DNA from: Candidatus Pullichristensenella avicola
GTDB lineage: Bacteria > Bacillota > Clostridia > Christensenellales > Aristaeellaceae
NCBI GenBank assembly: GCA_018711655.1
Contig: DVIA01000018.1
Span: forward strand, 42,231-106,230
DNA: 64,000 bases
Reading direction: 5' to 3'
The notes under the pieces were generated by a model. The model was not told the DNA's origin. It ran no database searches and was given only the letters and a program-made list of their open reading frames with translations. Each line of letters opens with the position of its first letter. The first letter of the stretch is position 1. Positions 17,319 through 25,457 of this stretch are shown here, piece after piece. A program made the position numbers and the translations under genes.

Positions 17319-18152
17319 CTTCCGCGCCCACGCGGCCGCTATGGCCCTGCCGGAGAGGCTTGCGCAGATGCCATCAGCTTCCCTTCCGCGCCCGCGCGGC
17401 CGCTATGCGGCGCATTTTGAGCGCGTCGGCCAGGCGCCGCTGCATTCGCGAACAATTCCTCGGCCGTTGACGGCGCAGCGAACGGGAGCATGGTGCGCGT
17501 CGCAAGCATGCTTCGGGCGTTCCCGCCCTCCCGAACTGCGCATCTTCCCCCTTCCCCGGGACAGCGCTTTCCCTTGACAGCGCGCCGCCCCGTCCAGGCG
17601 GCCGCGTTGGCGTTGTCCGGCGCGCGACGAATGCTCCCGGCAAATCGCGACGCGTTTGAGCCCCGCTTGCAGACGCGTCGCGATTCCGTTCCTCGCGCCA
17701 TGGCGTCTGCTCGTCCCACCTCTGCCGCCCGCTCGGAAGGACAGGCATCCCGGAATGCGCCCCAGCGTCCCGCCTTCGGCGCGGGGCGAAATTGGGGCGG
17801 AACGCCGCCGTTGCGCCCCCATCGAAAAACGCTCGCGCAAGGCGTCGCGGCCCGTCCCTCGTCTGCGCGCCATCGCATGGCTTGTTCGCAAAAGGCGCGC
17901 AGGCCCGCAGCTTCCGGCGAAAAATGTTCTGATCACCGCCAGGGACGGCGCGGCGGCGCTTTTTGAACAGAGCCGCGCCCACGCGCGCATCGTCTGTAGC
18001 GGCAGAGAACGGGATTCGCCGCGCCCACGCGCGCATCGTCCGTAGGGCGAGGCGTCCGTCAGTTTGCGCATCGCGCCGGCACGCCGCGTCCGCGCGCAAC
18101 GTCTGCAGGCAAGGTCGTCGAAAAATAATGTGTGAAAAATTTTAAAAAAAGC
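17319..18152. other. Non-coding G+C-rich gap with short direct repeats
   Basis: Two pairs of direct repeats are visible. CTTCCGCGCCC(A/G)CGCGG begins at 17319 and 17383, 64 bases apart. CCGCGCCCACGCGCGCATCG begins at about 17971 and 18019, 48 bases apart. Frames on both strands are open by composition only; none has a ribosome-binding site plus a protein-like sequence. The region becomes A+T-rich just before the promoter at 18153. Confidence 0.5.
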
Positions 18153-18181
18153 TGTACTTTCCGCGTCTGTTATGCTATAAT
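18153..18181 (+). promoter_or_regulatory. Extended -10 promoter of the zinc-ribbon gene
   Basis: TGTACT, 17 bases, TATAAT (18176-18181) preceded by TGC, an extended -10. The leader to the start codon is about 120 bases and contains GATGAC and GTCATC arms (about 18240-18272) that could pair. Confidence 0.65.
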
Positions 18182-18306
18182 ACGTCCAGCCCCGATCGAA
18201 CGATCTTCGAAACCGTATCCCTCCGTTGGTACCCCTACCGATGACAGGACTCGGCATCAAGACAGGTCATCGTATGGGCACACACAATGTAGGAGGGTTT
18301 TTTTCC

Positions 18307-18597
18307 ATGTTTGAGGACAAGACGTTGGTTTGCCGTGAGTGCGGCGCGGAGTTCGTGTTCACCGCTTCTGAGCAGCAGTTCTACGCCGAGAAGGGCTTCC
18401 AGAACGAGCCCGGCCGTTGCCCGGCCTGCCGTGCCGCCCGTCGCCAGAACAATGGCGGCGCCCGTGGCGAGCGTCAAATGTACGATGTGATCTGCGACGG
18501 CTGCGGCCAGCCCACGCAGGTTCCCTTCCAGCCCCGCGGGGATCGTCCGGTCTACTGCCGCGCCTGCTTCGAAGCCAACCGTCAGAACCGCTTCTAA
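18307..18597 (+). CDS. Double zinc-ribbon protein
   Basis: 96 residues from ATG 18307, with TAGGAGGG upstream. Two zinc ribbons are evident: C9-x2-C12 with C38-x2-C41, and C63-x2-C66 with C84-x2-C87. The first has the probable zinc-ribbon signature LVCRECGAEFVFTASEQQFY. The second ends PVYCRACFEANR, as in small CxxC proteins common in Clostridia and Chloroflexi. The role is unknown; nucleic-acid binding or translation/transcription association is a guess. A strong promoter, a near-ideal ribosome-binding site and a dedicated terminator suggest high expression from a single-gene unit. Confidence 0.85.
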   Translation: MFEDKTLVCRECGAEFVFTASEQQFYAEKGFQNEPGRCPACRAARRQNNGGARGERQMYDVICDGCGQPTQVPFQPRGDRPVYCRACFEANRQNRF

Positions 18598-18630
18598 GCA
18601 AAGCGCCGCAACGGACGCTCCGACGGCCCG

Positions 18631-18667
18631 AAAGCCAGCGCTTCTCTGCCGAGGCGCTGGCTTTCCC
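18631..18667 (+). terminator. Terminator of the zinc-ribbon gene
   Basis: AAAGCCAGCGC (18631-18641) pairs with GCGCTGGCTTT (18654-18664), 12-base loop, followed by CCC. Confidence 0.75.
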
Positions 18668-18723
18668 ATTGCCGGGACGCCGCGCCCGACATCTTCTGCA
18701 AATCCGGGAAAGGACTGATTCGC

Positions 18724-19683
18724 ATGGCCAAAAAAGCCAAGACTTCCGCCCGCTCCAAGGGCTATCGCAAGACAGAGAAAAAACGGCCGTTTCTGACCAA
18801 AAAGGAGATCATTTATCTGGTGATCATCGTTGCGGCGATCGCCCTGGCGCTGATCCTTGGCTCTCTGCTCTACGACGACGGTTCGCTCGACGTGGTCGAT
18901 GGCGTCGTCCAGACGGAAAACCTTGACAGCAGCCTGATCGTCAACGCCGGTTCAAAGGACGAGCCCAAGTACTTCAAGATCGGCGAAGTCGGCGAACTGG
19001 AGGGCTATACGCGCGAGCGCACCGACAGCCTGGGCACGACCTACGCCTCGTTCTATTACTACCCCGAGGATGAGGCCTCCGATGTGGAATACCTGTACGT
19101 CGCGCCGGGCGCCAAAACGCCGGTCTCCATGGCGCAGACCTCCTACATCAGTTCCATGAGCAGCACCATGGTGCTCGGCAGCGCTGGAGAAGGCATTCAG
19201 GAAATCGACATTGACGGGCGTCATTTCTACTACCTGATCACCCAACGCGAGGGCCATCCTGTAGCGGAAACCACCGAGGATGGCTCGACGGATGCGACGG
19301 CGAGCGCCGCGCCCGTCGCCGACGCCACGGCGGAAATCGAGCCCGAAGCGACGCAGGACGCTACCGCCGCGCCGGAAATCGCCTCGACCGAAACGACAGC
19401 CGAAACCGAAGGGGCGGATGCAACCGCCGAAGAGGAACCGGCGGATGCAACCGAAGAGGAACCGGCGGAGCCCTATGTCTGCGAACAAACGCTGACCGCC
19501 TTCACCAGTTCGGATCTGAACGACGATTATTCGATCCTCCTGCGCGTCCGCGTCAGCGGCGAAAGCGAAGCCGGCCTGGACGAAGAGGGCCTGGCCGCCT
19601 TTACCGAGGATCTGTATCTAAGCGAAGAGGAACTGCTCGACTATCTGCGGCAACTCCTCCCGGCCGTATTCCCCGAAGCGTAA
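18724..19683 (+). CDS. Membrane-anchored exported protein of unknown function
   Basis: 319 residues. The N-terminus is strongly basic (K/R-rich, 1-27), followed by one membrane segment (about 28-48, IIYLVIIVAAIALALILGSL), so the rest is probably outside the cell. A folded region (about 55-190) contains GYTRERTDSLGTTYASFYYY and FYYLITQREGHP. Residues about 195-258 are an acidic Thr/Ala/Glu/Pro linker. A final domain (about 260-319) includes SSDLNDDYSILLRVRVS. No family recognised. GGAAAGG precedes ATG 18724, and a strong terminator follows at 19694. Monocistronic. Confidence 0.7.
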   Translation: MAKKAKTSARSKGYRKTEKKRPFLTKKEIIYLVIIVAAIALALILGSLLYDDGSLDVVDGVVQTENLDSSLIVNAGSKDEPKYFKIGEVGELEGYTRERTDSLGTTYASFYYYPEDEASDVEYLYVAPGAKTPVSMAQTSYISSMSSTMVLGSAGEGIQEIDIDGRHFYYLITQREGHPVAETTEDGSTDATASAAPVADATAEIEPEATQDATAAPEIASTETTAETEGADATAEEEPADATEEEPAEPYVCEQTLTAFTSSDLNDDYSILLRVRVSGESEAGLDEEGLAAFTEDLYLSEEELLDYLRQLLPAVFPEA

Positions 19684-19693
19684 TCCATTTAGG

Positions 19694-19734
19694 CAGCGCG
19701 CCCAGCGGCTTAACCGCTTGGGCGCGCTGTTGTT
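19694..19734 (+). terminator. Terminator after the exported protein gene
   Basis: CAGCGCGCCCAGCGG (19694-19708) pairs with CCGCTTGGGCGCGCTG (19714-19729) with one bulged T, then TTGTTTGC. Confidence 0.8.
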
Positions 19735-19782
19735 TGCGCTTCGGCCTTTGGCCGGGAACGGGCTTTCCCTTTTCTCACAGAC

Positions 19783-20046
19783 AGGAGAGCGCGCTTTTGC
19801 ATTCCCGGGCGCTCGGCGCCTGGAACCGGTCCGCAGGTGGCCCGACGCGCCCGTTTCGCGCTTCAGCGCAGAAGTTTCCCCGTACCGCCGTGCGGATTTT
19901 GCAGGACCCCGCAGGCAGGAGAGCGCGCCTGTTGCATTCCCCGGCGCTCGGCCTTTGGAGCCGGTCCGCAGGTGGCCAGACGCACCCGTTTCGCGCCTCG
20001 GCGCAGAAATTTTCCCGTACCGCCGTGCGGATTTTGCAGGACCCCG
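19783..20046. repeat. Direct duplication of about 130 bp in a non-coding region
   Basis: Bases 19783-19914 and 19917-20046 are near-identical, offset 134 bases. Both begin AGGAGAGCGCGC, share GGTCCGCAGGTGGCC and CCGTACCGCCGTGCGGATTT, and end in GCAGGACCCCG. No coding support. The remainder to 20341 holds nothing recognisable. Confidence 0.8.
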
Positions 20047-20341
20047 CGCGGTTGCCTTCCCTTTGGGCGGGCAATGGTCGGCCGCCGCGCCGGCGCGTTC
20101 TCGCTTTCTCAGGGCGATCTGTGCGCATGCCTCGACAAACGCGGCGCGCAATCCCCTGCGCTTGTCGAACGTCCCCGCCCAATGCGCTCCGTTTCCCTCT
20201 CTCCCGCAAAAACAGCGCGCCCGGCGGCCTGACCGTTTCGGGCGCTGTACGTTGCTCGCGCCCGTTTCCGGCGAAGGCGCTACCATTCCCTGGCGCACAG
20301 GCGACGAAAGCGCTCCGCACGGGCTCTCCCGGCACCGCGCT

Positions 20342-22840
20342 TCAACGCAGAAACCGTCCTGTGACGCTGCGCGGATCGCGCGCGATCTGCTCGGGCGTTC
20401 CAACGGCGACGATGCGGCCGCCCTCGTCGCCGCCGCCGGGGCCCATGTCGATCACATAATCGGCGTTGCGGATCACATCCAGGTCGTGCTCAATGACGAC
20501 CACCGTCGCGCCATTCTCCACCAGCGTGTCAAACACGCCCAACAGCGTGCGCACATCCAACGGGTGCAGCCCGATGGTCGGCTCGTCAAATACAAACACA
20601 GCGTCCGCCTGCCCGCGGCCCATTTCGCTGGCCAGCTTCAGGCGCTGCGCCTCGCCGCCCGAAAGGCTGGGCGTGGCTTCGCCCAGGGTGAGATAGCCCA
20701 GCCCCAGGCTCTGCAACACGCGCAGCCGCTGCTGGACGAGGTTCATGCCGGCGCATGCCTCCAGGGCGGCATCAATATCCATCGCCATCAGTTCCGGCAG
20801 CGAATAGGCCCGCCCCGCCTTGTTGCGATGCTTTATGCGGCCGGCGTCGCGCCCATAGCGGGAACCGCGGCACTCCGGGCAGGGAATGTCCACATCCGGC
20901 AAAAACTGCACGTCCAGGCTGATCACGCCCGTGCCATCGCAGGTCGGGCAGCGCAGCGCGCCCGTATTGTAGGAAAAATCGCCCGCCTTGAAGCCTAAGC
21001 GGCGCGCATCTTCGCCGCGCGCGAAAATCTTGCGCAATTCATCGTGAACGTTGGCGTAAGTCGCCACTGTGGATCGCACATTGATTCCGATGGGCGTTGC
21101 GTCGATCAGCCGCACGCGGGCGACGCCCTCCGCCTCGATGGAGCGCACATGCGCGGGCGGTTTCCCGCCGGCAATGCGCGCTTCCAGCGCCGGAATGAAG
21201 CTTTCCAGAATCAGCGTAGTTTTGCCCGACCCGGAAACGCCCGTCACGGCGATCAGCCTGCCCCTGGGGAAATCTACCCTGAGCGGGCGGACGGTGTGGA
21301 TATCCGCCGTTTCCAGGCGCAGGCGGCCGTGTGCGAACATCGCCTCCGCGTCCACGCACGGCCGCAACCGCCGGCTGCGTGCCCCGGAGAGAAACGGCCC
21401 GATGACGGAGCGCGCGTCGGCGACGAGGTCGGCGACCGTGCCCTGCGCCACCACGCGCCCGCCCGACGCGCCCGCGCCAGGCCCCATTTCGACGAGCCAG
21501 TCCGCTTTGGAAAGGATTTCCACGTCGTGATCCACCAGCAGCACGGAATTGCCGTCCGCCGCCAGATCGCGCACCACGGCGGTCAGGCCGACGATGTTGG
21601 CGGGATGCAGGCCGATGGACGGCTCGTCCAGCACATAAAGCACGCCTGTTGTGCGGTTGCGCACGGCGCGGGCCAACTGCATGCGCTGGCGTTCCCCGGT
21701 GGAAAGCGTTGCGGCGGCGCGATCGAGCGTGAGATAGCCCAGCCCCAGTTCCATCAGGCGCCGGGCCACGGTCTGAAACGAGGCGCAGATGCTCTCCGCC
21801 ATGGGCCGCATCATCTCCGGCAGCGAGGCCGGCACGCCCTTTACCCACTCCACCAGCGCGCGCAGCGTCATTTGACAGGCCGCGTCCAGGCCGATGCCGC
21901 GCAGCTTCGGCGCGCGCGCCGCCGCGGAAAGGCGCGTGCCGCCGCAATCCGGACAGACGTCCTCCCTGAGAAACTTTTCCACGCGCTTCATGCCCTTTTC
22001 GTCCTTGACCTTGGAAAGCGCGTTCTCTACGGTGTAGACGGCGTTGAAGTAGGTAAAGTCCAGTTCTCCCGCCTGGTTGCTGTTTTTTGCGTGGTAGAAG
22101 ATGTGTTTTTTCTCCGCCGGGCCGTTGTAGACGATGTCCTTTTCCCGCTCGGTCAAATCGCGGAAGGGCACGTCCGTGCGCACGCCCATGGCGCGGCAGA
22201 CGTCCGTCATCAGCGACCACATCAGCGTGTTCCATGGGGCCACAGCGCCCTGGTCGATGGTAAGCGATTCATCGGGCACCAGCGTCGAACGATCCACGGC
22301 GCGCACCACGCCCGTGCCGCCGCAGGTGCGGCAGGCGCCCTGGCTGTTGAAGGCCAGTTCCTCGGCCGCAGGCGGGAAAAATTCCGCGCCGCACACCGGA
22401 CAGGTCAGCGGTTTTCCCGCCGCCACGGCCAGGGTTGGCGCCTGTTCGTGGCCGTTGGGGCAGACGTGGTTTGCCAGGCGCGAATACATCAGCCGCAGGC
22501 TGTTTAAAAGCTCCGTTCCCGTGCCGAAGGTGCTGCGGATGCCGGGAACGCCGGGCCGCTGGTGCAGCGCCAGCGAAGCGGGGATATAGAGCACTTCGTC
22601 CACATCGGCCCTGGCCGATTGCGTCATGCGCCGGCGCGTATAGGTGGAAAGCGCCTCCAGATAGCGCCGCGAGCCCTCGGCGTAGAGCACGCCCAGCGCC
22701 AGCGAGGATTTCCCCGAACCGGAAACGCCGGCAATGCCGACGACCTGATGCAGCGGTATATTCACGTCGATATTTTTCAGATTGTGCACTCTCGCGCCGC
22801 GCACCTGTATTTCCTGCGGCGCGCCGGTTTTTGCCTGCAT
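20342..22840 (-). CDS. UvrA-like excinuclease ABC subunit (short UvrA paralogue)
   Basis: 832 residues, about 100 shorter than canonical UvrA. It has two ABC ATPase halves: Walker A GVSGSGKSS (about 38-46) and GVSGSGKTT (near 538). The signatures are LSTGERQRMQLA (first half, degenerate) and LSGGEAQRLKLAS (second half). CxxC zinc modules (CPVCGAEF, CRTCGG, CPDCGGTRL, CPTCDGTG, CPECRGSRY) are present. DEPSIGLHP and DEPTIGLHP follow the Walker B strands. UvrA2-type paralogues of this size lack part of the UvrB-binding region and are linked to DNA-drug tolerance in actinomycetes. The role here is an inference. ATG 22840 is preferred; a TTG two codons upstream is also possible (AGGAGAAAGG precedes both). 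No uvrB is nearby. Confidence 0.85.
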   Translation of the reverse strand: MQAKTGAPQEIQVRGARVHNLKNIDVNIPLHQVVGIAGVSGSGKSSLALGVLYAEGSRRYLEALSTYTRRRMTQSARADVDEVLYIPASLALHQRPGVPGIRSTFGTGTELLNSLRLMYSRLANHVCPNGHEQAPTLAVAAGKPLTCPVCGAEFFPPAAEELAFNSQGACRTCGGTGVVRAVDRSTLVPDESLTIDQGAVAPWNTLMWSLMTDVCRAMGVRTDVPFRDLTEREKDIVYNGPAEKKHIFYHAKNSNQAGELDFTYFNAVYTVENALSKVKDEKGMKRVEKFLREDVCPDCGGTRLSAAARAPKLRGIGLDAACQMTLRALVEWVKGVPASLPEMMRPMAESICASFQTVARRLMELGLGYLTLDRAAATLSTGERQRMQLARAVRNRTTGVLYVLDEPSIGLHPANIVGLTAVVRDLAADGNSVLLVDHDVEILSKADWLVEMGPGAGASGGRVVAQGTVADLVADARSVIGPFLSGARSRRLRPCVDAEAMFAHGRLRLETADIHTVRPLRVDFPRGRLIAVTGVSGSGKTTLILESFIPALEARIAGGKPPAHVRSIEAEGVARVRLIDATPIGINVRSTVATYANVHDELRKIFARGEDARRLGFKAGDFSYNTGALRCPTCDGTGVISLDVQFLPDVDIPCPECRGSRYGRDAGRIKHRNKAGRAYSLPELMAMDIDAALEACAGMNLVQQRLRVLQSLGLGYLTLGEATPSLSGGEAQRLKLASEMGRGQADAVFVFDEPTIGLHPLDVRTLLGVFDTLVENGATVVVIEHDLDVIRNADYVIDMGPGGGDEGGRIVAVGTPEQIARDPRSVTGRFLR

Positions 22841-23172
22841 AAACAACGCCTTTCTCCTCCCGTTCAGCGGCGGGAAACCCTGTCGCGCGATATGGCCTCC
22901 GCGCCATTATAGCACATTCCCGACCGGCGCAACAGGCGGAGAACGTTAAAGCGTCGCCGCGCAAGCGCTCCGGCCGGCTTTTGCTGCGGAAGGAGCCCGC
23001 GCCATCCCCCGCTTTCGCGCGCGGCTTACAGCCAGTCCTCGCTTCGAAGCTTTGGGCATTTGCCGCTTTCGCGCTCTCACGAAAGCGGCTTCCATTCCGC
23101 GGCCTGGACAGGGGAGCGCCGAAACATGCGCGCCGTCGCCCTTCCCGCCGCCTGCGCTCTTCCGCGCCGGGA
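22841..23172. other. Intergenic region between divergent uvrA-like and amidohydrolase genes
   Basis: 332 bases. A perfect 10-bp hairpin GCCGCTTTCG / CGAAAGCGGC lies at 23062-23089 without a T-run on either strand. Nothing else recognisable before the promoter at 23173. Confidence 0.45.
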
Positions 23173-23201
23173 TTGAAAAACCGGCGCTCGGGCGCTATAA
23201 T
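23173..23201 (+). promoter_or_regulatory. Promoter of the amidohydrolase gene
   Basis: TTGAAA (23173-23178), 17 bases, perfect TATAAT (23196-23201). Confidence 0.85.
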
Positions 23202-23232
23202 ATCTGTCGTGGCGGCGATGCGCCGCCGTTTT

Positions 23233-23242
23233 CAAACGTTTG
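23233..23242. promoter_or_regulatory. LacI/GalR-type operator in the amidohydrolase leader
   Basis: CAAACGTTTG is a perfect palindrome with the central CG typical of LacI-family sites. It lies between the -10 box and the Shine-Dalgarno. Similar sites occur upstream of the LacI-linked operon at 35498-35532. Confidence 0.5.
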
Positions 23243-23259
23243 CCCAAAGGAGGATATGT

Positions 23260-24492
23260 ATGCAGCAATCGCCTTGCTCCGCAGCGCCCCTGTCCCCTGC
23301 CGCGTTCGAGGCCTGGAACGACTGCCGGGAAGCGGTTTTGCGCCACCTCGACGGTCTGCGCGGGATCGACACGCATTCCCATCACCTCGCCGACGCCCAG
23401 TTTGCCGGCGTAAATCTCAAATTTCTCTATGATCACAGCTATTGCGACTGGATGGACCACTACCCCGCCGACGACCGCGACGTTGCGGAATTTCTCCGCC
23501 GCAATTGCTGCAACAGCTATTTTTACTGGTTGCAGACGGCCGTCGAACGCCTCTATGGCCTGCCGGTGACGGCGGAAACCCTTCCAAAATTGAACGCAGC
23601 CATTGCCGACGCCTATCGCGATGGCGCGCATCATTTGCGCATTTTGGAGGAAAACTGTCGCTACGACCGGGTGCTGCTGGACAACTATGCGCATCCGGGC
23701 CGTGTGGACAGCGTCGGCAGCCGCTTTGTGCCGGTGCTGCGCTGCAACATGTTCGCCGTATGCAACTGCGCAAGCCGTCGCGACCACAACGGCAACAACC
23801 CTTCGATGTTCCTGCCCGACGTCTACGCCCGGGATTTTGAGGGCTATCTGGAGGCGGTGAAGGCCCATGTGCTTCAATACCGCATTCTCAAATTCGCCAT
23901 CGCCTACGACGAGGGCAACCGCATCGACAATTTTGACAAGGCGCGCGCCGCCGCGGCCTATGGCCAGGAGCGTCCCAGCCCGGAAGCCTACCACAATTTT
24001 TACAGCTATATGGTCTACTATATCTGCCGCTTGGCCGGAGAAAACGGCATGGTGGTGCAGTTCCATACCGGTCTGGGGCGAATGGAGGACGCCTCGCCCC
24101 TTTGCCTGCGGCCCCTGATTGAAGCGTTGCCGCAGTTGCGCTTTGATCTTTTCCACGGCGGTTACCCGTGGATGGACGATTTGCTGGGGCTTTTGCACAA
24201 TTACGCAAACGTCTATGCCGACCTGTGCTGGCTGCCGTTGATCAGCACCTCCGCGGCGAAGCGCTTTTTGCGCGAGGCGCTGGAGGTGGGCGGCGCGAGC
24301 CGGTTGCTGTGGGGCTGCGACACCTGGACGTCCGAGGAGAGCTATGGCGCGACGCTGGCCTTCCGCCGCGTGGCTTCGGAAACGCTCGCGCAGATGCACG
24401 TCGAGGGCTATCTCTCCCGCGAGGAAGCCTGCGACATCGCCGGACGCATCTGGCGCGGCAACGCCGTAGCGCTCTTTGGCCTGGAAGCCTGA
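23260..24492 (+). CDS. Amidohydrolase-family metal-dependent hydrolase
   Basis: 410 residues from ATG 23260 with AAAGGAGGA upstream. The metal motif DTHSHH (residues 37-42) lies at the end of the first TIM-barrel strand. Later candidate ligands are VQFHTGLGR (about 268), DLFHGGYPW (about 300) and LLWGCDTW (about 350), an arrangement like the amidohydrolase_2/uronate isomerase-like group. The substrate is unknown; sugar acid or carboxylated ring compounds are possible. The reading frame extends far upstream, but that part covers the promoter and is not protein. The LacI-type site in its leader suggests carbohydrate-responsive control. A perfect terminator follows at 24504. Confidence 0.8.
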   Translation: MQQSPCSAAPLSPAAFEAWNDCREAVLRHLDGLRGIDTHSHHLADAQFAGVNLKFLYDHSYCDWMDHYPADDRDVAEFLRRNCCNSYFYWLQTAVERLYGLPVTAETLPKLNAAIADAYRDGAHHLRILEENCRYDRVLLDNYAHPGRVDSVGSRFVPVLRCNMFAVCNCASRRDHNGNNPSMFLPDVYARDFEGYLEAVKAHVLQYRILKFAIAYDEGNRIDNFDKARAAAAYGQERPSPEAYHNFYSYMVYYICRLAGENGMVVQFHTGLGRMEDASPLCLRPLIEALPQLRFDLFHGGYPWMDDLLGLLHNYANVYADLCWLPLISTSAAKRFLREALEVGGASRLLWGCDTWTSEESYGATLAFRRVASETLAQMHVEGYLSREEACDIAGRIWRGNAVALFGLEA

Positions 24493-24503
24493 TCTCTCTT
24501 TTG

Positions 24504-24545
24504 ACCGCGCCCGATCGCGAAAACCGATCGGGCGCGGTTGCGTTT
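24504..24545 (+). terminator. Terminator after the amidohydrolase gene
   Basis: ACCGCGCCCGATCG (24504-24517), 7-base loop, CGATCGGGCGCGGT (24525-24538), then TGCGTTTTG. Confidence 0.85.
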
Positions 24546-25085
24546 TGGGGAAAGGCGCCGCTTGCGCGTCGGCGGCCATATGCGCAACGCCGCCTTTTGC
24601 GCGATCCGCCTGCGCAATCGCGCGGACAAGCGCCTTGCTCAGCGGGCGAAATTTCAAAACGCCGCCCGCGCGCGGCGACGCCTTTCAAAAGGGGAGCAAC
24701 ATTGTCTGCACAGGAGGCGAAAGAACGCCGCGTTCAGCAAACCGGTCCCTCGCCGCCGGACGGACACGGCGTCCAGGAAGCTGCGCCGCGCATGGCCGGC
24801 GCGAAAAAGCGCGCATGGCGGCGCAACGTTCCAACGCGCGAAGGACGAATCTCGCGCCGGAGGAGATCGCGCGGCCGCGTTTCCACCGCGCCGCAAAGCG
24901 CCGTTCGCGCGTTCGGGGCGCACATTTCTCCATGCGGCAATGCCGGCCATGCGCCGAACCCGGGCAGGGCTTCCTTCGCGCACGCAAAGCGCCGTCGCTT
25001 TGGTTGCTTTGCCAGCCCCGCAGATTTCGTCGATTTCGCCGCATATGCGCAAAGAGCGCGGGAAAACTGGAGAGAGAATCGCTTA
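24546..25085. other. Non-coding gap before a small gene
   Basis: 540 G+C-rich bases. An AGGAGGCGAAAG ribosome-binding-like string at about 24711 has no start codon at a usable distance. I see no gene, RNA or repeat. Confidence 0.45.
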
Positions 25086-25099
25086 AAGGAGGAACGGCC

Positions 25100-25258
25100 A
25101 TGAAACGCGCAAAAAAGCGGCCCCACAAAACCGCGCCCACGCGAACGGCCATGGCGCTGACGGACATGCGCTCGGCAAAAACCGACCCGCAGGGCAGCTA
25201 CACCGGCGTCGTGTGCGACCCGGGGGAGCAGCCGACACAGGACGCCGACGATCTTTGA
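25100..25258 (+). CDS. Small conserved-type protein (52 aa)
   Basis: 52 residues from ATG 25100 with an excellent Shine-Dalgarno (AAAGGAGGA, 7 bases upstream). The sequence is basic at the N-terminus, then TDMRSAKTDPQGSYTGV and an acidic end PTQDADDL. From memory, similar short proteins with a DPxGxYTG...QDADDL pattern are common and uncharacterised in gut Clostridia. The reading frame continues upstream of the ATG, but that part has no ribosome-binding site and looks compositional. No obvious promoter was recognised. Function unknown. Confidence 0.65.
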   Translation: MKRAKKRPHKTAPTRTAMALTDMRSAKTDPQGSYTGVVCDPGEQPTQDADDL

Positions 25259-25457
25259 GCCCGTCCATCCCCTGCCGCGCGCCCCAGTCCATGCCTGCCC
25301 CATGCGCCCCGCGCCTTTGCAGGAGAAAGAAGTGTCTGACGCTGACAGATCCGCCATGCGGGGCATCTACGCCCTCGCAGCCAAAATGCATTCGCCGCAC
25401 TGCGGCCTTTGGCGATCACTGCCCGCCTGTATGCGGCCGGGGGCGCTCCGCATTGGC

